Source: JALYUM01 sp036688685 (lineage in GTDB: Bacteria; Pseudomonadota; Gammaproteobacteria; Burkholderiales; Burkholderiaceae_D). Taken from it: a DNA stretch of 64,000 nucleotides. The stretch covers positions 1-64,000 of the forward strand of contig NZ_JAQQPS010000027.1 in NCBI RefSeq assembly GCF_036688685.1, in the 5' to 3' direction. Of the stretch, positions 33,324 through 42,036 are shown piece by piece; the stretch's first letter is position 1, and each line of letters opens with the position of its first letter. A model generated the notes under the pieces. It saw only the letters and a list, made by a program, of their open reading frames with translations, had not been told where the DNA came from and ran no database searches. Both the position numbers and the translations under genes were made by a program.

Positions 33324-35017
33324 TCTGCACCTACCCAGGCTTTGACTACATTGGCGACCACACGTGGGTCATTTTGCGCCAGCGCCTTGGCCATCGCGAG
33401 GTTTTCGCGGTAGCCCTGTGCGCCCGGCGGTTCGGGTACCGGCTCGGTGGCCTGCGCTTCTTCGACTGCCGCGCGTTCTTTTGCTTCCTCTTCTGCTGCT
33501 GCTTCTTCCTCGGCGTCGGCGGTTTCGGCGTCGTCGTTGATATGGTCGATCTTGCGAAACACCGGACGCAGCATCGGGCGCAGCACGCGGAACCACAGGA
33601 ACGCCAGCACGATGGCCGCCACCAGGTATTTCAGCAGACGCACCGCAAGCGGGAGATTCGCCGGATCTTTCCAGAACGGGATGTCGGCCGCCGGCTCGAC
33701 CGGCTTGTCGACGCCGTCAAACGGCGCGTTGGTGACGTTCAGTGTATCGCCACGGTCTTTTGAATAGCCCATCGCCTGGCGCACCAGTTCATTGATCTGG
33801 GCCACTTCGGCTGGGGCGAGAGGACGCACCGTTACTTTACCCGTTTTTGCGTCGACAATGCGGCGGTAATTGACCACCACACCCACCGACAGGCGCTTGA
33901 TGCCGCCCATCGGGCGCTGCTCGTAACGCACAGTCTTGTCGACTTCGTAATTAGTGTTGGCGTCCTTGCGCGTCGGCCCCGCTGCCGGCGCTGCGGTGCC
34001 AGGCGGCGCGCCGGCGGTGGCTGTCAGCGGCGCGGTGGCCGTGCCCGGGGGCTGGTTCGACAGGGCGCCCGGTACACCGGAGGCAGCGCCGCCGCCGGGG
34101 CCATTCGCTTCCGAGGTCTGCTGGCTGCGGATCGCCTGCGGCTCCGGCGGCGAATTCGGTTTGAAGCTTTCTGCGGCGGTGTCGACCTGCGCGAAGTCGA
34201 TCTCTGCCATCGCTTCCGCACGCACATTGTTTTCACCAACGAGCGGCTTGATCAAGGACTCGACCTGTTTGACGATGCCAGCCTGCACCGCTTCGATGTA
34301 TTTCAGCTGGTTCGGATCGAGCTGCTTGCCGCCCGCCGCTTTGCTGGTGTCGGACAGCAGGTTGCCGTTCTGGTCGACCACGGTGACGTTCGAGGTCAGC
34401 AGTTCCGGGACGCTGGACGCGACCAGGTGGACGATCGCGCTGACCTGGGCCGCATCGATGGCGCGGCCAGATTGCAGGTTCAGCAGCACGGAGGCGGTCG
34501 GCTTTTGCACGTCGCGCACGAACACGGACGGTTTTGGCAGCGCCAGGTGAACCCGGGCAGCGGACACGGCGCCGAGCGACTGGATCGATTTGGCCAGTTC
34601 GCCTTCCAGCGAGCGTTGGTAGTTAACCTGCTCGAGGAATTGCGAAACGCCCAGCTTCTGGTTTTCCATCAGCTCGAAGCCGACATTGCCGCCTTTCGGC
34701 AAGCCCTGCGCGGCCAGTTTCAGACGCACGTCGTGGACTTGTTCCGAATTGACCAGTATGGCCGAGCCGCCTTCGGAGAACTTGTACTTCACGCCCATCT
34801 GGTCGAGCGAGGCGGTGATGGCGCCGCCATCGCGGTCGTTGTAATTGGCGAACAGGATCTTGTATTCGGGCTGCTGGCTCCACATCCATACCGCCACCAT
34901 CAGCGCAATGACCACCGCCGCTCCCACGCCGAGCGCAATATTGCGCCCGAACGGGGTCTGCAGGAACGGTTCCCGTGCGGGTGGATCGAGGAGGTCGTCG
35001 GCTGTTGCCATGGTCAA
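33320..35017 (-). CDS. fliF: Flagellar MS-ring protein FliF
   Basis: 565 residues. Two transmembrane helices at about residues 27-47 and 453-473 enclose the periplasmic ring-building motifs (YKILFANYNDRDGGAITASL and QRSLEGELAKSIQSLGAVSA). The cytoplasmic tail that binds FliG ends EPPGAQGYRENLAMAKALAQ. A Pro/Gly-rich loop at about 300-345 is a little longer than usual. It is the first gene of the fliFGHIJK run and divergent from fliE. Confidence 0.97.
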   Translation of the reverse strand: MTMATADDLLDPPAREPFLQTPFGRNIALGVGAAVVIALMVAVWMWSQQPEYKILFANYNDRDGGAITASLDQMGVKYKFSEGGSAILVNSEQVHDVRLKLAAQGLPKGGNVGFELMENQKLGVSQFLEQVNYQRSLEGELAKSIQSLGAVSAARVHLALPKPSVFVRDVQKPTASVLLNLQSGRAIDAAQVSAIVHLVASSVPELLTSNVTVVDQNGNLLSDTSKAAGGKQLDPNQLKYIEAVQAGIVKQVESLIKPLVGENNVRAEAMAEIDFAQVDTAAESFKPNSPPEPQAIRSQQTSEANGPGGGAASGVPGALSNQPPGTATAPLTATAGAPPGTAAPAAGPTRKDANTNYEVDKTVRYEQRPMGGIKRLSVGVVVNYRRIVDAKTGKVTVRPLAPAEVAQINELVRQAMGYSKDRGDTLNVTNAPFDGVDKPVEPAADIPFWKDPANLPLAVRLLKYLVAAIVLAFLWFRVLRPMLRPVFRKIDHINDDAETADAEEEAAAEEEAKERAAVEEAQATEPVPEPPGAQGYRENLAMAKALAQNDPRVVANVVKAWVGAE

Positions 35018-35179
35018 GGGGTCCGGGAGGAGGGATCAGTGCATATTATGAAGCCATGGGGCAACTTTCAAACGAGAGAATAGCGCCTTGTTTGCAGCCC
35101 TGCTCACAAGCAACGATTCAGATTGCGCGCGGTATTCTGGCAGCCTGAATTCATTTGTGTGCACATACGGGAGATTGAC
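35018..35179. promoter_or_regulatory. Divergent fliF / fliE promoter region
   Basis: 162 bases between fliF and fliE. It must carry promoters for both. I looked for sigma-54 (TGGCAC-N5-TTGC) and FliA sites and found neither convincingly, so the class of promoter is open. Confidence 0.4.
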
Positions 35180-35533
35180 ATGAGCATTGGCGGCATCGGC
35201 GGTATCGACACCAGCCGCATCCAGGCGATGATGGAACAGCTCAAGGCTGCTGCCACCAAGCCGGCCGCCGCCACTGCCGCGCCCGTCGGCGTGGCCGAGT
35301 CGTCGACCAAGGTCAATTTTTCGGATGCCTTGAAGGCATCGCTGACGTCGGTCAGCAACTCCCAGAACGCCGCCGAGGACATGGGCAAGCGCTTTGCCAT
35401 GGGCGACGAGAGCGTGAATCTGTCGGATACGATGATTGCGATGCAGAAGTCGAATATCGAGTTTCAGGCCACGGTGCAGGTCAGGAACAAGCTGGTGGCG
35501 GCCTACCACGAAATCATGAATATGCAGGTGTAA
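35180..35533 (+). CDS. fliE: Flagellar hook-basal body protein FliE
   Basis: 117 residues from ATG 35180, with GGGAG upstream. An earlier in-frame start at 35123 lacks homology. FliE joins the MS ring and the rod. Conserved parts are TKVNFSDALKASLTSVSNSQ and the C-terminal NIEFQATVQVRNKLVAAYHEIMNMQV-type helix (shown in part). It is transcribed away from fliF, as in relatives. Confidence 0.95.
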   Translation: MSIGGIGGIDTSRIQAMMEQLKAAATKPAAATAAPVGVAESSTKVNFSDALKASLTSVSNSQNAAEDMGKRFAMGDESVNLSDTMIAMQKSNIEFQATVQVRNKLVAAYHEIMNMQV

Positions 35534-35556
35534 GGTGTCTCCCGCCTTCGCGGGGC

Positions 35557-36315
35557 TTAGCCCAGCCCCGCCATCCTGGCATTGCGTTCCCGCTCCAGCT
35601 TCGTGATATACCGCTGCACACTCGCCAGATTCCCGCGCGACAGGTCCACGAACTCGCACCCCAGCCGCCGGCAGCGCTTGCCGTTCAATAGCGTCAACTC
35701 GATCGCATTGCGTACCACCAGGGTGGCGCCGACCGCGCCGTCCGGCAGCGCCAGGCTGCAGCCGATCATGCGCTGGCCGAGCGTCGTGTTCAGGAGCAGC
35801 TTGTGGTCGAGCAGGGCCAGGCCGCCAACGCTGATGTCGGACACGGTGAACGCTTCGACCGCGCCGCCTGACTCCAGCACCACCGGAATGGCAACGCGCA
35901 CCGGGCTGGCCATGGGCGTCTCCATGCGGTAGTACTCGCGTCGCTGCAGGCGCACCAGCGTGGCGGGGATCGCACAGCGCAAGGCGGGGCGGTCTTCATA
36001 GGTGGTCGGCTCGATGTCTTCGGCGATGAAGACGATGCGGATCTTGTCGAGTGAGGTCTCGAAGCGCAGCTTCTCGGTGGCGAGGATGCGCAGGGTTTGT
36101 TCGCGATTGATCGGGCAGTCGAGCAGCATGGTGCCGGCGGCCTCGTCCATGTCGAGGATGGAGGTGACGCAAACATCGTCCTCGCCCCGCACCAGCATGC
36201 GCACCAGCTGGTTTTTTTCGCCGATCTGGCGCAGCAGCGAGGTGATTTCGCGGCGTGAGCCGATTTCGTATTTATGCCAGTCTTGCAGTTCGGTGTCCAG
36301 AATCGTTTCCATCAT
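35557..36315 (-). CDS. ycgR: Flagellar brake protein YcgR (PilZ domain)
   Basis: 252 residues. The N-terminal YcgR domain (residues 10-115) starts YEIGSRREITSLLRQIGEKN. The C-terminal PilZ domain has the c-di-GMP motif RREYYR and DISVGG. YcgR slows the motor when c-di-GMP is high by contacting FliG and MotA. It is convergent with fliE and the last gene of the fliD-to-ycgR run, close to a diguanylate cyclase gene at 56243. Confidence 0.93.
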   Translation of the reverse strand: MMETILDTELQDWHKYEIGSRREITSLLRQIGEKNQLVRMLVRGEDDVCVTSILDMDEAAGTMLLDCPINREQTLRILATEKLRFETSLDKIRIVFIAEDIEPTTYEDRPALRCAIPATLVRLQRREYYRMETPMASPVRVAIPVVLESGGAVEAFTVSDISVGGLALLDHKLLLNTTLGQRMIGCSLALPDGAVGATLVVRNAIELTLLNGKRCRRLGCEFVDLSRGNLASVQRYITKLERERNARMAGLG

Positions 36316-36320
36316 GTGGT

Positions 36321-36650
36321 TCAGTTGTCGAAATGTTGTACTGCATCCGGCGCGGCTGGCAGCGGGGCCCCGGATTTCTGTGCAGATTCAACATGATATA
36401 ACCATGCCAATAGTTCCGCAATGACACGATAAAGTGCTGGAGGAATCTCCCGGTCCAGATCGACGTCCATCAGCAGGCTGACCAGTTCCTTCGATTCGTG
36501 CACGAACACGCCCGCTTCCTGCGCGCGCGCGATGATCTGCTCGGCGATCAGGCCTTGCCCGCGTGCCACCACGCGCGGGGCGCGGTCGCCGTCGGCATAG
36601 GCCAGCGCCACCGCGTTCTGGCGCCGGCGCGCGAGCGGGGCGTCAGTCAT
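36321..36650 (-). CDS. FlhB C-domain paralogue (FlhX-like export switch protein)
   Basis: 109 residues from ATG 36650, overlapping the stop of the upstream FliK-like gene (ATGACTGA). It matches only the cytoplasmic part of FlhB after its autocleavage site: AVALAYADGDRAPRVVARGQ, GLIAEQIIARAQEAGV and DREIPPALYRVIAELLAWLY. There is no membrane domain and no N-P-T-H motif. Short FlhB-like proteins are known in several bacteria and can partly replace the FlhB C-domain. Its coupling to a second FliK suggests that the two work together. Confidence 0.88.
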   Translation of the reverse strand: MTDAPLARRRQNAVALAYADGDRAPRVVARGQGLIAEQIIARAQEAGVFVHESKELVSLLMDVDLDREIPPALYRVIAELLAWLYHVESAQKSGAPLPAAPDAVQHFDN

Positions 36651-37848
36651 GTTGCTGGGCATACGCTGCGGCGCCTGGATTGACGGGGGCAGTTTCAGCC
36701 GGCGCAGCGGCGGCTTGCGGATCGAGAATGGCGAGCGTCGCCGCCGGAGTGCCGGCCGCGGCCAGCGCGTCCTGCAGGCGGCTGGCGTAGGCGCGCAGCA
36801 CCTCGCCCGAGGCGTCGCTGCCGGCTTGCAGGCGGATATGCACCTGGTCGCCGGCCATGACGATCTGCGCACCGAGTTCGCCCAGGGCGGCAAAGCGCAG
36901 CGTCAGCTTGCTGCGCCACGGCGTTTGCGCGCCATCGTCGCCTTGGCCCTCATTACCCTCCGGCGCGTCACGCGCAATGTCCCATTGCATCGCCTGGCCA
37001 GGCCAAAGCTGCCCCTGCCAGGCAACGCGGCTCTGTTCCTGGGTGCTCAACTGCTGGCTGATCAGTTGCGCGGTGGCCGGATCGGTGGCCACGCCTGGTT
37101 TCACCGCTTCCATCGCGTTCCTGCCGGTGGCCATCTGCGGCTCGCCCTTCAGTTCGGCCAGGGGGCGCTCGCCGCCGGCCCATTCGGCCAGGTGCGATTC
37201 ATAAAACATGCCGGATTTGTCGATCGCGTGCTGCAGACCATCGGCAATCTGGCGCGTGTCGGCGGTGGGCGCCGTGGCAATCGGGGCGGTGGCGATGCGC
37301 GCCTCGGTCGGCATTGGCAGCTTCAAGGCTGCACCCATCACGTCGCCCAGCGCGCGGCCGGTGGGACTGAGTTGCGGCGCCGTCTTCGGGTCGCCCGCCG
37401 CGACCGGCGCGGCCGGGGGGCCCGCCAGCGCGCCGGTTTTTAGCGCCACGCGCGACAAATCCGCGGTCGGCAGCGCGGCCAGGTCGGCGCTGCCCGGCAC
37501 CGGCGCGGCCGCGCCGGTGGCGGAATAGGTCAACGGTGTCGAGGGCAGGGCGCCGGCCAGCTGGAATGCAGGGCGCGGCGACGCGGGGACGACTTTGAGC
37601 GGAATTTCCGTGCCGACCTGGGCGCCTTCGGGCAGCGCCATGCGCGCCGGGTTGCCGGCCACGCGCACCAGGAAGGTGCCGTCGCTCATTTTGGCCAGCA
37701 CGGCGACCGGGACGGTGCGGCCCAACAAGCTCGCCAGCGAGCGGTCGAACACCTCCTGGCGCGCATCGCCAACGGGCAGGGCGGCGTGCGCCGGGTCGAC
37801 AGGCGCGACCGGGCGCGGGCCCGGCGCATCGATCCGAGGAAGGGCCAT
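36643..37848 (-). CDS. Second FliK-like hook-length control protein
   Basis: 401 residues. An Ala/Pro-rich extended N-terminal part includes FDRSLASLLGRTVPVAVLAK. The C-terminal Flg_hook-like domain contains RSKLTLRFAALGELGAQIVM and GDQVHIRLQAGSDASGEVLR. It is distinct from the FliK at 28409-29740. It is translationally coupled to the FlhB C-domain gene, so the two halves of the export specificity switch are duplicated side by side. Confidence 0.85.
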   Translation of the reverse strand: MALPRIDAPGPRPVAPVDPAHAALPVGDARQEVFDRSLASLLGRTVPVAVLAKMSDGTFLVRVAGNPARMALPEGAQVGTEIPLKVVPASPRPAFQLAGALPSTPLTYSATGAAAPVPGSADLAALPTADLSRVALKTGALAGPPAAPVAAGDPKTAPQLSPTGRALGDVMGAALKLPMPTEARIATAPIATAPTADTRQIADGLQHAIDKSGMFYESHLAEWAGGERPLAELKGEPQMATGRNAMEAVKPGVATDPATAQLISQQLSTQEQSRVAWQGQLWPGQAMQWDIARDAPEGNEGQGDDGAQTPWRSKLTLRFAALGELGAQIVMAGDQVHIRLQAGSDASGEVLRAYASRLQDALAAAGTPAATLAILDPQAAAAPAETAPVNPGAAAYAQQHD

Positions 37849-37855
37849 TTAGAAG

Positions 37856-38188
37856 TTAATACACGCCGTAGGCATTGGCCAGCCGGCGCTGGGTGCCATT
37901 GCTGCTGATCAGCCTGGACAGCTGCGCCATCCAGGGCGAGGTCAGGTCGCGGATGCGGCGGTCGTCGGCCAGCACCTGCTTGATCAGTTCAACCTTGCGC
38001 TGGCGCGCCGGGCCGCTCAAGGGCCGGGCCGCTTCAGTGGCGCGCAGGTGGCTCACGTGCGAGCTGCATTGCGCCTCCAACTGGACCAGGCGGTCCCAGT
38101 CGTTGCTGCCGGCCGCGTCCAGCATCTGGCCGGTCAGGTCGGCCACGGATTCGTACACGGTCAGGATGTCTTCGCTGGTCATCGTCAT
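37856..38188 (-). CDS. fliT: Flagellar export chaperone FliT
   Basis: 110 residues from ATG 38188, with GAGAAG upstream. A GTG at 38206 is an alternative that overlaps fliS. Helical protein with ILTVYESVADLTGQMLDAAG and RLVQLEAQCSSHVSHLRATE. FliT is the chaperone of the cap protein FliD, encoded two genes upstream, and affects FlhDC in enterics. The C-terminal RLISSNGTQRRLANAYG end is typical of the family. Confidence 0.88.
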   Translation of the reverse strand: MTMTSEDILTVYESVADLTGQMLDAAGSNDWDRLVQLEAQCSSHVSHLRATEAARPLSGPARQRKVELIKQVLADDRRIRDLTSPWMAQLSRLISSNGTQRRLANAYGVY

Positions 38189-38198
38189 CGTCGTCTTC

Positions 38199-38645
38199 TC
38201 AGGCACTGGCCATCAGCGGGGCGCGCGCGCCTTCTTGTTGCTGGACAGCGGCGGGTGCATTGCCGATCTGGTTCCAGGCGCCGCGCAGGTCGGCCAGCAA
38301 GCGGTGCACTTCTTCCAGGATTTCCGGCTTGTTCTGCAGGTTGGCCGTCAATAGCTGGCGGCTCATGTAATCGTACAGCGAATCGAGGCTGAGGGCGATC
38401 TGGCCGCCCGCATCGCGGTCCAGGCTGGCACGCAGGCCATTGTCGATGATGGCGATGGCGTGCGAAACCGCCTTGCCCTTTTCTGCGATATTCCCGGCCT
38501 TCATGTGGGCCAGCGCCTTCAGGACGGCGACCAGCGCGCCGTCGTACAGCATGACGATCAGCGCGTGCGGCGAGGCCGAGCTGACATTGGTCTCGAGGCC
38601 GACCTTGGCATAGGCGTTGACGCCGCGTTGCATGGTACCGAACAT
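38199..38645 (-). CDS. fliS: Flagellin export chaperone FliS
   Basis: 148 residues. The signature region is YAKVGLETNVSSASPHALIV with MLYDGALVAVLKAL. FliS binds the C-terminus of flagellin and prevents polymerisation in the cytosol. It follows fliD by about 40 bases in the fliD-fliS-fliT order. Confidence 0.95.
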   Translation of the reverse strand: MFGTMQRGVNAYAKVGLETNVSSASPHALIVMLYDGALVAVLKALAHMKAGNIAEKGKAVSHAIAIIDNGLRASLDRDAGGQIALSLDSLYDYMSRQLLTANLQNKPEILEEVHRLLADLRGAWNQIGNAPAAVQQQEGARAPLMASA

Positions 38646-38686
38646 AGGATGCTCCTGGTGAAACTGTAAAAGTTGGCGGTCGTGGC

Positions 38687-41341
38687 TTAATTGTTGGCCG
38701 CAATGGATGCCAGCTGCTGGGTCAGGTAAGTCTGGGTGCTCTGCATCGACGCCAGCGACACGTCGAGCGCGGTGTACTGGGCGCGGTAGCGCTTTTCGAT
38801 ATCGGTGAGGCGGTCGCTGAAGGTCTGGCGCTGCGTCGCCACCGCCTTGATGCTGCTGCTGATGCCGGCGGCGCGCCCGGTGATCACGCCGTCGGTGCCG
38901 ATGAAACTTTTCGCCAGCGTGGTCAGCTGGTAGGCGTAACCCTGCGAAAACGTCACGGTGCCGCGATCGCCCGTGGCGCCGCCGTCGACCACCAGTTTCA
39001 GGCCATCCATGCTCGACCCGGCAGCGCCCGTGACGGTTTGTCCGGAGCCGGTGAAGGCCTGGCCGCCCAGCGTGCCGGCGATATCCGCACCCACCTCCGG
39101 GGTCGAGGCGCCGAACAAGGCGGCCGGCGCGGTGCCGGTCTTGGCGGTGACGGCGATGTTCGACGCCGCGCCATATTTGCTCGACGAGAACACCAGCTTG
39201 CCACTGGCGTCAATCGACGTTTCCACCGTGTCGCCGTTGCCGGAAAACGAAGTATTGCCGTTGACCGCCGCGCGAAGCAGGGCGGTCAACTGGGTCGGCG
39301 TGTAACTGCCGGCGGTCAGGGCCACGTCCGAGACGCGGGTTGCGCCAACAGGATCGGTCTGGTTGAGCGTGACGCTCCATACCGTGCCTGGGTCGATGAC
39401 GGTCTGGTCCTCCAGTTTCGCCGCGCCCGTCAGCGTGCCGCGGCTGGCCAGCGTGGTGACGTTCAGCGCATACGTGCCCGGTACGGTTTTCGTGCCCGTC
39501 GTCGACACCGTCACCAGGCTGTCGGTGGCCGAGCCGATGGCGGAAAACAGGCCGGCAATATCGGCAAAATTGTTGTTCACGGCGTTTTGCAGCTTGGTCG
39601 AATCGAGCGACAGGCTGCCGTCTTTCTGGAAGCTGATGCCGACCTGGCTGAGCGTGGTCAGTTTGCCGTCGAGTCCTTCGACCGCTGCGCCGAGCTGCTG
39701 GCGCAAGCGCGTCTGGATCGACAGCGTGCCCGAGTCGCCCAGCAGCGCGCCACCGGACTTGGTTTCGGCATTGTAGGCGGTCAGGTTCTTGATGGTCGTG
39801 TTCAGGTCGTTGTAGGCCTTGACGAACGATTGCACGCCGGTGGTCACCGAGGCGGTGTTTTTCGAAATCACCACGCTCGATGAGCCCACAGTGCCGACCG
39901 CCATCGTCACGCCCTGGATGGCGCCGGTCACGCTGTTGCTGGCGCTGGTGACGGCAATGCCGTTGACCGTCAGCTTGGCGCTTTGGGCCGCGCTGGTCTG
40001 GGTCAGCGCCTGGGTGCCGGCCGGGTCGTAGTTCAGCAGGGCCGACAGCGCCGGGTCGGCGGTGCCGGCGCCCGCATCGCTGACGGTAATTTTCATGCTC
40101 GACGTTTCGCCGGTCTTGGTCGAGGTCAGCACCAGGTGATACGGCGTGGCGCTGCCGTCCGAGACAATACTGGCGGAGACGCCTATATTGGCCTTGTTGA
40201 TGGCATCGCGTATGCCTGACAGCGACTGGCTGGTCGAGTCAAGCGTGATGACGCCACTGGCCTGGGTGCCGTCCTGGACGAAGCCGGCGCCGGTGTAGCT
40301 GCCGCTGCTGCCGGCGCTCAGTCCGGCCAGTGCCGGGTTGCTGCCGGCAACGGTGATCGGGCTGCCGCCGGTCGAGGTCAGGGCGACGGCGCTGGTGGCG
40401 ACGGTGCTCGAGCCCAGGTTGCCCGTCTTGTTGCCAATGCCACCATCGGCCTCGCCGAGGATGACTTCATTGATGGCCAGGTTGCTGCCGTCCGCCGCAA
40501 AAAATTTCAGGTCACCCACGGCGGCGCTGCCGGTGTAGGTAATTTTCGCCGCCGCCAGCGCATTCGTGGTGGCGTTGGCCGTGGACAGCGTGGTGTCGAG
40601 CGACGTGGCGGTCAGGCCGGCACCGGCGGCGATGCCGGCGTCTTGCGAACCGAGTTCGATGCCGTTGATCCGCAGCGAATAGCTGCCGCCGGCCGACGTG
40701 TCGACCGAGCCGAACCCCAGAAACAGTGTACCGGCGCTGACCGTGGCCGGCGCGCTCGCCGTGACGCCCGTGGTCTCGCTCAAGGCATTGATGGCGGTGG
40801 CCAGATCTTTGGCGCTGGTGGTGGCGCCGCTGGTGGCGATGGTCTTGCCGTTGATCGTCAGGGAGCCATTGGGAATGCCGCTGGCCGCGGTGGTGCCGCC
40901 GAGCGCGCTGCCGGTGACGCCAAAGGTGCCGGACGAGACGGTGCCGAACTGGAACGACAGTGTGGTCGCGGTGCCAGCGCCAATTGCCGTCGAGGTACTG
41001 ATAACGCCCTTCGAGTTCAGGCTCTGCGCCTGCGCAATCTGGCTCACGGCGACGCTGTAGCTGCCAGCGACGGCGGTCGATGTTGCCGTCGCGGTGATGA
41101 CGCCGGTGTTCGACGCGTTGGCTGTCAATGAGTTGAAGGCCGTGGGTGAGGTGAGCAGCGACAGCGAGTTCTGGAACGAACTGACGCTGCCGCTCAAGCT
41201 CGACAGGGCGCCCAGCTTGGTGTTGTAGGCGGCCGTCTTGGTGTCATACGTATTCAATGGACGCGCTTCGACGGCCATCAGTTGCGTGATGATGCCTTCG
41301 ATGTTGAGTCCTGAACCAATACCGGCTGATGTGATACCCAC
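38687..41341 (-). CDS. fliD: Flagellar cap protein FliD, unusually long
   Basis: 884 residues, whereas FliD is usually about 400-700. The N-terminal D0 helix (GSGLNIEGIITQLMAVEARP) and the C-terminal coiled coil (RYRAQYTALDVSLASMQSTQ) are normal. The middle is expanded with flagellin-hook IN-type motifs (GSLTINGKTIATSG; SLSGIRDAINKANIGVSASI) and beta-rich Ser/Thr/Ala segments, so the exposed cap domain is large. FliD folds flagellin at the filament tip and may bind surfaces. It has a FliA promoter at 41375-41401. Confidence 0.94.
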   Translation of the reverse strand: MGITSAGIGSGLNIEGIITQLMAVEARPLNTYDTKTAAYNTKLGALSSLSGSVSSFQNSLSLLTSPTAFNSLTANASNTGVITATATSTAVAGSYSVAVSQIAQAQSLNSKGVISTSTAIGAGTATTLSFQFGTVSSGTFGVTGSALGGTTAASGIPNGSLTINGKTIATSGATTSAKDLATAINALSETTGVTASAPATVSAGTLFLGFGSVDTSAGGSYSLRINGIELGSQDAGIAAGAGLTATSLDTTLSTANATTNALAAAKITYTGSAAVGDLKFFAADGSNLAINEVILGEADGGIGNKTGNLGSSTVATSAVALTSTGGSPITVAGSNPALAGLSAGSSGSYTGAGFVQDGTQASGVITLDSTSQSLSGIRDAINKANIGVSASIVSDGSATPYHLVLTSTKTGETSSMKITVSDAGAGTADPALSALLNYDPAGTQALTQTSAAQSAKLTVNGIAVTSASNSVTGAIQGVTMAVGTVGSSSVVISKNTASVTTGVQSFVKAYNDLNTTIKNLTAYNAETKSGGALLGDSGTLSIQTRLRQQLGAAVEGLDGKLTTLSQVGISFQKDGSLSLDSTKLQNAVNNNFADIAGLFSAIGSATDSLVTVSTTGTKTVPGTYALNVTTLASRGTLTGAAKLEDQTVIDPGTVWSVTLNQTDPVGATRVSDVALTAGSYTPTQLTALLRAAVNGNTSFSGNGDTVETSIDASGKLVFSSSKYGAASNIAVTAKTGTAPAALFGASTPEVGADIAGTLGGQAFTGSGQTVTGAAGSSMDGLKLVVDGGATGDRGTVTFSQGYAYQLTTLAKSFIGTDGVITGRAAGISSSIKAVATQRQTFSDRLTDIEKRYRAQYTALDVSLASMQSTQTYLTQQLASIAANN

Positions 41342-41374
41342 GGCGTTCTCCTGCGAAAGGGATAATGTAAGTCA

Positions 41375-41401
41375 TTATCGGCAGAATCAAACGGTACTTG
41401 A
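41375..41401 (-). promoter_or_regulatory. FliA (sigma-28) promoter of fliD
   Basis: On the minus strand TCAAGTAC, 11 bases, GCCGATAA. The -10 element matches the FliA consensus perfectly and the spacing is right. It lies about 35 bases before the fliD start. Confidence 0.85.
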
Positions 41402-41566
41402 GAGCAGCTTTTAGGCGCTATTTAACTATTTAAAAATTATTTTGTGGATTAAATAACGAAATGACACGGTTAACGCCAAAAGCGCAATGCCGCTCTCGAT
41501 GGCGTCATTACGTTACTGGCGAAAACCGGGTACATCGCTGCCTCACCGCGCGCCAGGGCGCGCGGT
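41402..41566. other. Intergenic gap between flaG and fliD
   Basis: About 165 bases with an AT-rich core. No supported ORF and no strong terminator. Confidence 0.4.
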
Positions 41567-41956
41567 TCAGGCGCGCTGGTCGATCAGTTTGCCCATTGCC
41601 TTGTCGAGCGACTTGGCGATTTCCAGCGCTTCCTTGGTCGGCATCTGGCGCAGCACCTCGTGGGTGTTGCGGTCGATGAGCTTGACCACGGTTTGCTTGC
41701 TGTCCTCGTCCACCGAAAACTGCAAGTCCTGCGACGATTCCGTCATCGAGTGATTCAGCTTCTCAAGCGCCGTCTTGATGTCGGCGCTGGTCGGCTCCAC
41801 ACCGTCGGCGGCCTTGGTTTGCTTTGCGCCGGCAGCTGGCGCCGGTGCGTTGTTTGCCTTGGCCGTGGCGGCAGTCCCGGTGCCCGGTGCTTCGCTGGCA
41901 TTGCTGCGTTCCTCGAGCCGGGGGGCGCCGCTCGATGCAGTCGGTTGAATGTTCAT
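41567..41956 (-). CDS. flaG: FlaG family flagellar protein
   Basis: 129 residues. A disordered Ala-rich start is followed by the FlaG domain: KTALEKLNHSMTESSQDLQF, SVDEDSKQTVVKLIDRNTHE and LRQMPTKEALEIAKSLDKAM. FlaG influences filament length in several bacteria. It lies between fliC and fliD. A terminator stands between fliC and flaG, so expression may depend on readthrough. Confidence 0.92.
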   Translation of the reverse strand: MNIQPTASSGAPRLEERSNASEAPGTGTAATAKANNAPAPAAGAKQTKAADGVEPTSADIKTALEKLNHSMTESSQDLQFSVDEDSKQTVVKLIDRNTHEVLRQMPTKEALEIAKSLDKAMGKLIDQRA

Positions 41957-41973
41957 GCTTCGGTCCCTTCGTG

Positions 41974-42005
41974 AAAAATCCCCGGCTGAAAAAATCAGCC
42001 GGGGA
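41974..42005 (-). terminator. Terminator of flagellin gene fliC1
   Basis: Stem CCCCGGCTGA / TCAGCCGGGG around an A-rich loop, followed on the minus strand by a T-run. It is nearly the same as the terminator after the second flagellin gene. Confidence 0.88.
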
Positions 42006-42036
42006 GTCGGTCCGTGACGCTAGTTGCGCGAAACGA

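Noticed and set aside
35018..35179. Sigma-54 promoter between fliF and fliE
   Set aside because: TGGCAG occurs but no TTGC box follows at the right distance.
35541..35554. CCCGC-CTTC-GCGGG hairpin between fliE and ycgR
   Set aside because: The stem is only five bases and no T-run follows, so I do not call it a terminator.
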